This document shows positions 34,318-42,858 of a stretch of 64,000 nucleotides of DNA, piece after piece. This DNA comes from Ignavibacteria bacterium (lineage in GTDB: Bacteria; Bacteroidota; Ignavibacteria; Kapaibacteriales; UBA4661). Positions within the stretch are counted from its first letter, which is position 1; every line of letters begins with the position of its first letter. The stretch lies in NCBI GenBank assembly GCA_013298775.1, contig JAAFIV010000009.1, forward strand, positions 81,678 to 145,677, given 5' to 3'. Position numbers and translations under genes: made by a program. The notes beneath the pieces are model-generated. The model saw only the letters and a program-made list of their open reading frames with translations. It did not search any database and was not told where the DNA came from.

Positions 34318-36219
34318 CTATCTATTTATCACCCCATAAATCGCCACTCCAGCCGTAATGACGGACACAATCGTCGCAATAACTTGCCAGAACTGGTTTT
34401 GCTGCTGAAGTTCTACTTGCCGCTTTTGCAGTTCAAGATTATCGCGCTGAAGCTCGACCGTGAGCCGTTGTAAGCCAATATTCGTGTTATTGTCTGGTAC
34501 GCGGGGGATGTAGATTTGGTCGCCCGCTTCAATCACCGTCATCTCGCCCTTGCGTACACCTGATGTGATGCGGGGTTCCAGCCACAAACGATTTTTTGCC
34601 TTGATAATGCGTGTCCGCGCTGTGTCCGCATTGCCCGCAAAACCGCCGCTTGCTTGAATGTACCAGCTTGCATCGCGCTCTGGCGTGTATTCTACAAAGC
34701 CAGGTTTTGTCACGTGTCCGTAGATATACACATTTTTCGGACTTGCAGCAATCACAATAATATCGCCATCTTGAAGCGTGATATTATCTGCCTCCGAGCC
34801 TTTTTCCATGAGTGCGTGAATATCACACGCTACCGTCGGACGGCGCAAACTTTCTTGCACGCGGAAGCTGCTCGTGTCTTCGGGCGTGAGCGTGGTGTAT
34901 TGGGTGTTTTTCAATGCCTCGAGCGAAGAATTCATCATGCTTGTACCTGAACTAAAGCTGGAAGGCAGCATGAGTGCTTTGTTTTCACGGCGCACAATGT
35001 TGGAAAGTGGCAAATGCGCATTTGCCGTAAAACCGCCCGTGAGCTGCAAGACAGATTTTATGCGGGTTGTACCAGATTCAATTGCATACACGCCCGGATT
35101 TTTCACTTCGCCAACAACCGTTACCGTGCTACGCCGCTTTGTTGCTTGTTCGCTGGCTCGCACCGTAACACTCATGCCGCCTGTGAGCGTTATATCCTTT
35201 TTGCCAGAGAGAATATCTTGTAAAGCGAGTATTTGTGAGCTTTCTGAGCCATTTCCCGCCGATACTGCTTCCGTTATGCGAATACTGTTGCTGTCCGCAT
35301 TCTCCGTCAATCCGTATGCTGCTTTTATGAGAAGCGAGATTTTATCGCCCTTGCGGAAGGGAATAATGCACGGACGCTGCACCTCGCCCGCAATCGAAAC
35401 CGTTTCGCCCGCTTCATGCTCGAAGGGAACGTAGATTTCATCGCCTTCGCGCAAGCATGGGTCGGCGGCGGCATCGTTCGCAAGGCGTGAACGGAGCGCG
35501 TCGGCAATGTCGCTGCGCCCGTCGCGGTGGAGAACCTTGATATTGCGCTGCGCAAAGGAAATGCTGTATTGCCCGTTGGGAGAGGACTCCTGTGCGAACA
35601 AGGAGTTACGCCGCTCGCCGGAGGCTGCCCGCATAGCTGGTGCGCTCGCTTGTTGCACAATTTCTTGATTGGCAATCTGCACTGCTGTCGAGACACGCAG
35701 CGACGCTGGAAGCGTGTATAAACCCGCTTGTGCAATGTTTCCCGTCAGGCGCACATACACAGTACGCGAGCGTTGCAGCGTGAGAAAGGCTTTATTGCTG
35801 GGGTTGCGGGCTTGCACGAGGCGTTGGATTTCCGCACGAACTTGAGTGAGCGTTTTCCCCGCGCTCAGAAGTTCGCCGAAGCGCGGCAGTAAAATCGTAC
35901 TTTCTGGCGAAACGACAATCGGCACGGCAAGCGAGACGGGACCAACGATTTCGAGCATCAGAACATCACCCGCACCAAGATAGTAGTAATCGGGATGTAC
36001 GGGATTATCCGTCGCAAAGCCGTTTGGTGCTTGGCTTGCAGCACTGGCAGCACTAAACGCACTTGTTTCTTGCGAGAGTAAACGGTCTGCATCCCCCAAG
36101 CCAGCACCCATGCGGGATTGAGCAAAAAGCGTGGAAGAAGAAACAGTAATAATGAAAAGAAAAATCCCTAAGAGGCGCGTGATTGCTTGGGAAATTGCTT
36201 GCAAAGAAGGAATGTACAT
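34318..36219 (-). CDS. Polysaccharide-export/SLBB-domain outer-membrane protein
   Basis: About 633 residues from the ATG at 36219 (signal peptide LLGIFLFIITVSSSTLFAQ); a start at 36270 would read through a repeat. A poly_export domain begins at YYLGAGDVLMLEIVG and continues through ILLPRFGELLSAGKTLTQVRAEI. Several SLBB-type domains follow, with strands VYVRLTGNIAQAGLYTLP, VSIAGEVQRPCIIPF, VTVVGEVKNPGVYAI and VYIYGHVTKPGFVEY. It ends in a Leu/Gln heptad coiled coil (about 575-605) and one terminal hydrophobic helix (WQVIATIVSVITAGVAIYGVI). The family (Wza-like) forms the outer-membrane pore for capsule or exopolysaccharide. No Wzc, glycosyltransferase or polymerase gene is adjacent. Confidence 0.87.
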   Translation of the reverse strand: MYIPSLQAISQAITRLLGIFLFIITVSSSTLFAQSRMGAGLGDADRLLSQETSAFSAASAASQAPNGFATDNPVHPDYYYLGAGDVLMLEIVGPVSLAVPIVVSPESTILLPRFGELLSAGKTLTQVRAEIQRLVQARNPSNKAFLTLQRSRTVYVRLTGNIAQAGLYTLPASLRVSTAVQIANQEIVQQASAPAMRAASGERRNSLFAQESSPNGQYSISFAQRNIKVLHRDGRSDIADALRSRLANDAAADPCLREGDEIYVPFEHEAGETVSIAGEVQRPCIIPFRKGDKISLLIKAAYGLTENADSNSIRITEAVSAGNGSESSQILALQDILSGKKDITLTGGMSVTVRASEQATKRRSTVTVVGEVKNPGVYAIESGTTRIKSVLQLTGGFTANAHLPLSNIVRRENKALMLPSSFSSGTSMMNSSLEALKNTQYTTLTPEDTSSFRVQESLRRPTVACDIHALMEKGSEADNITLQDGDIIVIAASPKNVYIYGHVTKPGFVEYTPERDASWYIQASGGFAGNADTARTRIIKAKNRLWLEPRITSGVRKGEMTVIEAGDQIYIPRVPDNNTNIGLQRLTVELQRDNLELQKRQVELQQQNQFWQVIATIVSVITAGVAIYGVINR

Positions 36220-36271
36220 ATGGAAGAAAAAAATGCGAGAAAGATTTGACGAAGGAGGCTTGAAGTTCATT

Positions 36272-36377
36272 CCCTCACTCCGCTCTGCGAGCGACCCTCT
36301 CCCAAAGGGCGAGGGTCGCTCGCGCTAGCTCTGAAGCCCTCTCCCTCTGGGAGAGGGTTGGGGTGAGGGGGTAGCGG
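36272..36377. repeat. CCCTCTCCC / GGGAGAGGG repeat element
   Basis: Same family as the plsY-gpsA insertion. CCCTCACTCCGC at the left faces GGGTGAGGGGGTAGCGG at the right, with CCCAAAGGGCGAGGG and CCCTCTGGGAGAGGG hairpins inside. It abuts the start of the SLBB gene. Confidence 0.7.
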
Positions 36378-36393
36378 AACGTCATTGAATAAA

Positions 36394-36428
36394 AATGGAT
36401 TGCCTCACATAAAGAGAGACAATCCATT
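36394..36428 (-). terminator. Terminator of porV
   Basis: Stem AATGGATTG / CAATCCATT. On the minus strand it is followed by TTTTATT, 40 bases after the porV stop. Confidence 0.65.
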
Positions 36429-36469
36429 GCTATACATATATTGAGCAATTTCGCTTGAAAAGCTCATCA

Positions 36470-37666
36470 TTACTTGACTGCGGGAGTTTTGCCAATTCCC
36501 AACAATTCTTTGCCGTCTTTGAAATTGAGTATCACCGACACGCGCAAAGTGTTCGCAAGCGGGTTGTTGGATTCGGTTGGAATGATATAGCTTCCGTTGA
36601 ATTCTACGATAGAAAAACGCACGCCCAAGCCGATGGTCAAATATTGACGATTGCCAACACGCGCTGGCTCGAAGTAATAGCCCGCACGGAGAGCAACAGT
36701 GCGGTCGTACCAGTATTCAAGACCGCCCGCCAACTCGTAGTTTGGTGAAGCCCAACCCGTTGCCAAAACGACGGGAACAGCGTCAAAATCACCACTGGTG
36801 CGGCGATTGATGAGGAGTTTTCCGAAATCGGCAACAAATTTCAAATCGTTGTATTCGTCGCGAACAAAGGTAGTTGCTAGTCCGGCGCGGAACTGCGTCG
36901 GAAGCGGGTCAGCGAATTGGTTGTAGGTCATGGAGTTTCCGATATTGCGGAGATTCACGCCAAGCGAGATGCGGTCGCTGAGGTCGAGGTCGGCAATGCG
37001 CAATTTGAGCGGCTTCCAGAGGACAGATAAATCTACCGCGCCCGAACGACCAATGCCACCACCGCCCGAACCCGCACTCTCGCCCAAGTTCGATTCGATG
37101 TACTTCGCGCCAACGCCGATACCAAAGTCGTCGCCAAGCTGTGTTGCATAAACGAGATTGACGGTGTATTCAAACGAGCGGAAACGTCCTGTTTCGCGTC
37201 CGTTTGGGTCGGTGCGGATAAATTCACCTAAGTTGAACACCAGTACGTCTGCGGCAACAGTCCCGCCCAATGCGCTTAAATACTGGGAATAGCTGAGGCG
37301 ATTGTACGACAAACCCGCGTTAAATTGCGGCAACCAGCTCGAAAATGAGATGCCGATTTGGCGGTCGTATTGAAACGCCAAACCCGCCGGATTCCAGTGG
37401 ATTGCGTTGATGTCATCGGCAAGTCCTGTTCCTACGTCGCCCATGCCGCTTGCACGCGAATCGGGACCAATCGTGATAAAGGGAACAGCCGCGCCACCCG
37501 CCGCGCCGCCAACGGCTTGCGCTTGGAGCGCGTCAGTACCTGTGAACCATGTTCCGCAAGCAATCGCGCAGGTAAGTATGAGGCGGAATGCCTGATGAAT
37601 ACGCGCTTGCTGAGAATTTGCTGTGGTTGCTCCGTGCATTGCACGTGTTTTTGCAGAGAAATTCAT
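36470..37666 (-). CDS. porV: Type IX secretion shuttle protein PorV
   Basis: About 398 residues, outer-membrane barrel of the FadL-like PorV family. PorV carries T9SS substrates from the translocon to the PorU sortase. After the signal region (ILTCAIACGTWFTGTDALQAQ) comes the family start AVPFITIGPDSRASGMGDVGTGLADDINAIHWNPAGLAF. Barrel strands follow, such as SYNRLSYSQYL, YTVNLVYATQLGDDFGIGVGAKYI, ISLGVNLRNIGNSMTY and ELAGGLEYWYDRTVALRAGYYF. It lies immediately downstream of porU in the conserved gene order, with only a REP hairpin between. The start could be 37678 or 37666. Confidence 0.93.
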   Translation of the reverse strand: MNFSAKTRAMHGATTANSQQARIHQAFRLILTCAIACGTWFTGTDALQAQAVGGAAGGAAVPFITIGPDSRASGMGDVGTGLADDINAIHWNPAGLAFQYDRQIGISFSSWLPQFNAGLSYNRLSYSQYLSALGGTVAADVLVFNLGEFIRTDPNGRETGRFRSFEYTVNLVYATQLGDDFGIGVGAKYIESNLGESAGSGGGGIGRSGAVDLSVLWKPLKLRIADLDLSDRISLGVNLRNIGNSMTYNQFADPLPTQFRAGLATTFVRDEYNDLKFVADFGKLLINRRTSGDFDAVPVVLATGWASPNYELAGGLEYWYDRTVALRAGYYFEPARVGNRQYLTIGLGVRFSIVEFNGSYIIPTESNNPLANTLRVSVILNFKDGKELLGIGKTPAVK

Positions 37667-37717
37667 TGGAAAAAACATAAAAGTGAGAAAGTGATTGATT
37701 GACAGAAAATAAAAACA

Positions 37718-37808
37718 TCAAGTAGTGGCACAGGCATTCTTGTCTGTGTTCTTTGCCTGACACTTGCTCCAATACTCACAGACAGGAATGTCTGTGCCAC
37801 TATTGAAG
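37718..37808. repeat. REP-like paired hairpin in the porU-porV spacer
   Basis: AGTGGCACAGGCATTCTTGT faces ACAGACAGGAATGTCTGTGCCACT. It is the GTGGCAC variant of the family, also present at 54006 and 58530. It could modulate the porU/porV transcript ratio. Confidence 0.7.
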
Positions 37809-37838
37809 TTCAAAACAGCTCGTCTGTAATGCTTTGGT

Positions 37839-40800
37839 TTACCGCGCAAACATCATCAAGCCGCTTGCTGTCTTGGTTTCGCCACTTGCGCCCGTGAGGG
37901 AAACACGATACAAATATGTGCCAAAACTTACTGGCGTGCCGTTATCGTCGCGCCCGTCCCAAGGAATTTCCATTGTGCGGGCGGTCGTTCTGCCTTGAAA
38001 GGTGCGTATTTGCGCCCCAGAGATGCTTGCAATGACGACCGAATACGGCTGCTCAGTGAGCTGATTATGCCGAAAACGAATGGTGGTGGAAGCGGCAAAG
38101 GGATTCGGGAAATTCAGCACATCGGTCAAAATCAAACCATTCGCGCTTTCCACACGGAAATAGGTTTCCGATTCGGAAAAATTATTGAACACATCCCACG
38201 CACGAACACGGATGCGGTGCTGTCCGGCAGCGAGTTTCGGCAATACTCGATTTACCTCGCCACGACGCGGGTCGGAGAGCGAAACGCGGAAACTGCGCGT
38301 CAGATTTATCGGAATCGGGTTGTCGTCAATCCAACATTGAATATCATGCCCGATACCTGCACCAGAAGCATTGATGCCCGTTCCGTCGTACAAATCGGCG
38401 ATAAGACGCGGCGTAGAATCTACGAGGTCGCCAGCGCGGAATGAGCGCGTGTCCAAGAAAATACGAATCTCTGGACCGCGTCCGTCGTTCACAGCAGTTT
38501 CGTCCACATCACCCAGCGTGAAGCGAGAAACCGTGCCGCGTCCGAACTTTTTATTGTCGCTGCTTACGCCGTAGAAAAACATGCGTCCGTTGGCATTAGA
38601 AAAACTGATGTCTTTCGGCACGGTAAAACTCATGGAAAAGCGTCCATTTTGCACCGTTGCCGAGCCGATATTCAGCAAGCCACCAAGCGAGGTGAAGCTA
38701 TGAATGGTGCGGTCCACGTCCACATCTACTGCCGCTTTTTGCACATCGGTATCGTAGAGATTGCACAGCACATTCCCGCTAAAGCTCACATCTGCTTGCG
38801 TTGTGGTGCCGGGCGTTGCAATAAAGCCAGAGATATTGACGGTAGAAAGTGCCTTAATTTGCGGTGTGGGCGTGGTATTATCCAAAAGATTTGCGCCGTT
38901 CAGTCTGTCAATCACGACGCGCTGCGATGGCAAGGCAAGGCGCACGGTTGGGTCGCCAAGCAAGCAAAACTTGAGGTCGTTTTGGAACGAACCACCGTAA
39001 AATTGCTGCTTCACACGGAAAAAGGCTTCGCCAATGCGCAGCACAGGAAAGCCATTGGTATTACGGAACATCTGCTCGAACAGTGCTTGGCTAATGTTTG
39101 CATTGTCCAGCGAATACACGGTGCGTGAGGCGGCAAACGTGCCAATCGCGCCACCATGCGGGGAAGCAACCATTTCTTCCGCGCCAGATTGTTCGCGAAG
39201 GTTGTCGAAGCGAGCAAAGTCGCAGGTTGCAGCCACAAGGAAAAAGAGGCGGTCGGAGTTTGTAAAACGCGGAATATGAACATCTTTGAGGAAGATTTGC
39301 TCATTCGCCCACAGACGCGGGTTGCCATGCCCGACCCAGTTCAGAACCACCGAGCCTTCATTGATGGCGGCAATCAAATCCTCTGTAACAGCCGGACGAC
39401 GACGACCACCCGGAACGTTCTCCGTTGGATAGTCGGGCATATAAATCTTCCTTTCCCGCATATCAGGCGGGATAAAGGATGTTGCTAATACTTCAGATTG
39501 TCCAGTATGTAAGTTGCGGTCGGTTGCGGTGATGCTGGTTGTTGGTCCGTCGTCGGCGACGAGCGTAACCTGCGTACGCCAATTATCTGACGAGGCAGTG
39601 CTTTCGTATTGCCGAATCTTCGACAACATGAGATTTCCCTCGTCATTCGAGCGAATACACAAGCGTCCTAGCACCATATCCACGATGGGGTCTTGTCCGA
39701 CAAGCTGCACGAAATAATCTTCCGTCATGTAATTCGTATTCACCGAATTCATGTAGCCGTCTGCATCGTAGATTTGATAGGTCGGTACAAAATTTTTCGG
39801 TTTGTTGGTCGGGTCAAGTCCACGATAATCGAAATGACCATCGCCCCAAAGCAAGACGTAGCGCGGCATTTGAGTTTTCCAACGACGAAGCGCGTAGGCG
39901 AGAAAATCACGAATTGCTGTCGGGTCGGGTGTACCGCCATTGAACTCGTTGTAAATCTGCTCGGTCGTTACCACGCGCGTATTCATGCCCGTTGATTGGC
40001 GATAGGTACGGTAGGCATCGGCAGAGGTTTTGAGGTCTTTATCGGTAATGACAATCAATTCTGCACCAAGCGCGGTATCGCGGAGGTTCGCTAATTCGGT
40101 CAATTCAAACGACACGGGCGAAAGAAGTTGCGTCGTCAGAAGGAAACGCGGTGGCAAGCCTTCTGCTGCGACGTTGGCACGGAACTGTGCGCTTTGGCGC
40201 ATAGAAGAAAGGTTGCGCATAAAACGCGGACGCGAGCGCAACGTAGCATCAACGATGTAGATTTGGTCGCTGCTCGTGAAACCGCCAACGTTGTATTCTG
40301 CTATGCCAAAGCGTCCACCGAAGGGTTCGGCGAAAAAGTCAATTTGATTGTCAATAGCAACGAAATTGCGCGGATAATGGATTTCGTACCAATCAACCGC
40401 GCCGTAGTTATCGCCATTGCTGGAACTGCTTGAGTACAAAAATTCCAAACTGCTACGATTATTGCGAATAGCTGTTGCGGGAAGCGTTGCAGCAACGGTG
40501 CGGACTTCGCCTACATCGTACAGATATTCCGCGCCAACTAGACTAAGCGGTGTTGGAAGAATATCCCGCCCCGACTCCTTGAGGAAAATTTGCCCGCCCT
40601 TACCAGAGCCAAGAGCATTATTCCATGCCGCCGCAGCACGGTAGCTGATGGGTTCGGCATTGGTCACAAGATTTGGCATCGGCGTTTCGTAGCGCGTGAT
40701 GCTGCCCGACGACAAGCGGTCGCCAAACCACCGCCGACCAGAGCCGTCGCCAGAAGCATCAAATGGATTGAATTTATCATCGTCACGGAAAACGCGTGCT

Positions 40801-42218
40801 GTATAGTAGGAAGGGGCAAATGCGAGCGGGGATGGCGAATCGTTCAACGCTGCCCTCAGACCGCGCACGGGCGCACCAACATTGAGCAAATAAAAATTGC
40901 GGCGCGAAAAGGTATTGACGTAGTGTTGGATAATGCCCTCTTTGAGCGCAAATCCATTCGGTGCGGCACCATAGAAGACAATCCCAGTAACGTTGCCGCT
41001 TCCATCGGTTTCGACAAAAATTGGCTGCTCGTTCATGCGGTTGCTATCTGCTGCCGTGACAAGCTCTGGCAGTTCTTCACCACCATTGCCGAAAAGCCTG
41101 ATAGTAGCTGCTTCCTGCGCCGTTATCGTGATGCCCGCCTCACGAAGTTGTTGTGCCGTTACGCGGTACATTCCCTCACGCTCCACACCGATTCTCAGCC
41201 AGCGTCCTTCGGCGGAAAAGGCAGTTGTGGTCTGCTTTTCAGAGGATTGTCCCGGTGATTGCGGCGGTGTGGCGATATGGTCAGGGCTTGGCGAAAACTC
41301 GCTCAAAGCCGCTTTATTACTTGCTTTTTGAAACGATTCTTGCTGTACACGCCACAATACCCGTGCGCCATCATTGATAGTTTGTGCTATTGCCTCGTTA
41401 TGATTGTTCGGGCTATTCGGTAATGAGAGTGTTGTAGGTGTAATGCCGCCAGAAGCAAGATTCTGTGCGCTTTGGACAGCATCAAACTCAATAACAATAC
41501 GCATTTTTTGGGGAATTTCAATCGTACCACGCTCTGCATTGAACCGCGCTGAACGCAAGGAAAGATGAGCGATGTAGGCATCTCGTCCGATACCGACATA
41601 CTTCATTTCTGCCCATGCGGGTAATGCTGCTGTGCGGTATGCAGCTTCGTTGATGCTATACGGCGAAAGGTCTTCCTCACCACGACGAATTTTCACAGTT
41701 CTGCGCGGCGACATGAGGTTTTCAATGGATTGTACGCTACGAACCGATTGCTCACTCATGCGGAAACCATCAGGCGCGGGAACGGCAACAGGCAGTTGAA
41801 TATGTAAGCGCACGGGACTTCCCGCATCTTCGCCAGTAATCGCTGCGCCCGCAATACGCGGTTGAAGCGTGATTCGTCCTTGTACTTTAATCGTGTCGAA
41901 TCCGAGCAAGGTCGGCGTATATTCCACCACAAGACGAGCTTGTGAGGATTCCAGTATTTTTACGCCTTGCGGCAAGCCATCGCCAGTATAGGTACTGTTT
42001 ACGGTACTTCTTTGTACCGATGTTTTTGGTGTTTGTGCAAACAGCGATTGCGAAAATAATACATGTGCAAAACCAAGCGCAGGCAGAAGCAGTGCGCACA
42101 GAAAGGCAATCCTGCGGCAATCAAGCCGAAGGGCAGGCAGAAAAAAGAGAGAACTCTGTCGGACATAACTCCGTGCATCATTGCGCGGGGCAATCATGTT
42201 CATGGTTTTTTGGTGCAT
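37839..42218 (-). CDS. porU: Type IX secretion sortase PorU (C25 gingipain-family peptidase)
   Basis: About 1459 residues. PorU cleaves the C-terminal signal of T9SS cargo and attaches the protein to surface A-LPS. After a hydrophobic signal (IAFLCALLLPALGFAHVLFSQ) there is a long beta-rich N-terminal region. The C25 domain includes ILIVITDKDLKTSADAYRTY-type strands (ELIVITDKDL), AIRDFLAYALRRWKTQMPRYVLLWGDGHFDYRG, the catalytic His in NWVGHGNPRLW (about residue 962) and Cys in VAATCDFARFD (about 998). The C-terminus is an Ig/FlgD-like fold (VLNFPNPFAASTTIRFRHNQL, IPWDGRDDNGTPVSFGTYLYRV). PorV follows. The exact start is uncertain: 42218, 42203 or 42197 are all possible. Confidence 0.93.
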   Translation of the reverse strand: MHQKTMNMIAPRNDARSYVRQSSLFFLPALRLDCRRIAFLCALLLPALGFAHVLFSQSLFAQTPKTSVQRSTVNSTYTGDGLPQGVKILESSQARLVVEYTPTLLGFDTIKVQGRITLQPRIAGAAITGEDAGSPVRLHIQLPVAVPAPDGFRMSEQSVRSVQSIENLMSPRRTVKIRRGEEDLSPYSINEAAYRTAALPAWAEMKYVGIGRDAYIAHLSLRSARFNAERGTIEIPQKMRIVIEFDAVQSAQNLASGGITPTTLSLPNSPNNHNEAIAQTINDGARVLWRVQQESFQKASNKAALSEFSPSPDHIATPPQSPGQSSEKQTTTAFSAEGRWLRIGVEREGMYRVTAQQLREAGITITAQEAATIRLFGNGGEELPELVTAADSNRMNEQPIFVETDGSGNVTGIVFYGAAPNGFALKEGIIQHYVNTFSRRNFYLLNVGAPVRGLRAALNDSPSPLAFAPSYYTARVFRDDDKFNPFDASGDGSGRRWFGDRLSSGSITRYETPMPNLVTNAEPISYRAAAAWNNALGSGKGGQIFLKESGRDILPTPLSLVGAEYLYDVGEVRTVAATLPATAIRNNRSSLEFLYSSSSSNGDNYGAVDWYEIHYPRNFVAIDNQIDFFAEPFGGRFGIAEYNVGGFTSSDQIYIVDATLRSRPRFMRNLSSMRQSAQFRANVAAEGLPPRFLLTTQLLSPVSFELTELANLRDTALGAELIVITDKDLKTSADAYRTYRQSTGMNTRVVTTEQIYNEFNGGTPDPTAIRDFLAYALRRWKTQMPRYVLLWGDGHFDYRGLDPTNKPKNFVPTYQIYDADGYMNSVNTNYMTEDYFVQLVGQDPIVDMVLGRLCIRSNDEGNLMLSKIRQYESTASSDNWRTQVTLVADDGPTTSITATDRNLHTGQSEVLATSFIPPDMRERKIYMPDYPTENVPGGRRRPAVTEDLIAAINEGSVVLNWVGHGNPRLWANEQIFLKDVHIPRFTNSDRLFFLVAATCDFARFDNLREQSGAEEMVASPHGGAIGTFAASRTVYSLDNANISQALFEQMFRNTNGFPVLRIGEAFFRVKQQFYGGSFQNDLKFCLLGDPTVRLALPSQRVVIDRLNGANLLDNTTPTPQIKALSTVNISGFIATPGTTTQADVSFSGNVLCNLYDTDVQKAAVDVDVDRTIHSFTSLGGLLNIGSATVQNGRFSMSFTVPKDISFSNANGRMFFYGVSSDNKKFGRGTVSRFTLGDVDETAVNDGRGPEIRIFLDTRSFRAGDLVDSTPRLIADLYDGTGINASGAGIGHDIQCWIDDNPIPINLTRSFRVSLSDPRRGEVNRVLPKLAAGQHRIRVRAWDVFNNFSESETYFRVESANGLILTDVLNFPNPFAASTTIRFRHNQLTEQPYSVVIASISGAQIRTFQGRTTARTMEIPWDGRDDNGTPVSFGTYLYRVSLTGASGETKTASGLMMFAR

Positions 42219-42600
42219 TCCAAAAGAAAGAAAGTGAGACAACACAGCGATTTAGAAGAAATTCTTCAGGGCAATATCTTTCCGGCAAGAAAGATTACCT
42301 AAAGAGAACACAAAATATCGAACCGAAACGGAGGTAAAGAGTGGAGCGTTAGCGTAGGCGTTTTTGCAGTGGAGGAGAAGGTAGATGTACAGCTTCCGTG
42401 TTCAGAAGTGCCGTACATATCGCTGTTTGTAGAAGATGCAATATACAAAACTTCGCAGAATGCAAAAAAATATTTTTCTTCTGGGAATAGACATTACAGC
42501 TCAGATACTTGAATATTATGGTTGCTGATAACAACGACGAATACAATACAAAAAATAGGGAGAAAGCGAAGATGACGCGTATTGAAGGTTATATCGAAGT

Positions 42601-42647
42601 AAAAAACTCCGCTCGGCAAGTATTCAATACTGCCAAGCGAAGTTTTT
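42601..42647 (-). terminator. Minus-strand terminator, probably for the macroglobulin gene
   Basis: AAAAACTCCGCTCGGCAAGTATT pairs with AATACTGCCAAGCGAAGTTTTT; its mismatches are C-A on the plus strand and G-U on the minus strand. It lies 212 bases beyond the macroglobulin stop, with a palindromic element between. Confidence 0.6.
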
Positions 42648-42685
42648 ACTTGGAAAACGAGCCTACAACATCAAGCGCATTTTTT

Positions 42686-42836
42686 GTAACTGGTCAGGTT
42701 TTTGAATGCAGATTTCCATGATTTCCATGATAAAGAATTTCAGAGAAGAATATTCCTTTCCTTCCCAGTCTTCATCTGCGAGAATCATGGAAATCATGGA
42801 AATCTGTGTCCCAAAAATCATGACCGGACCAGATTA
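42686..42836. repeat. Palindromic element with a MITE-like GTAACTGGTCAGG end
   Basis: The left end GTAACTGGTCAGG is identical to the IS66-type MITE terminus; the right end GACCGGACCAGATTATA is a diverged inverse. The interior is a different inverted repeat (CAGATTTCCATGATTTCCAT / ATGGAAATCATGGAAATCTG). No clear direct repeat flanks it. It occupies part of the 640-base gap between the macroglobulin gene and porU; I see no gene in that gap. Confidence 0.5.
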
Positions 42837-42858
42837 TAGACGGGAAGAACGATAATGC

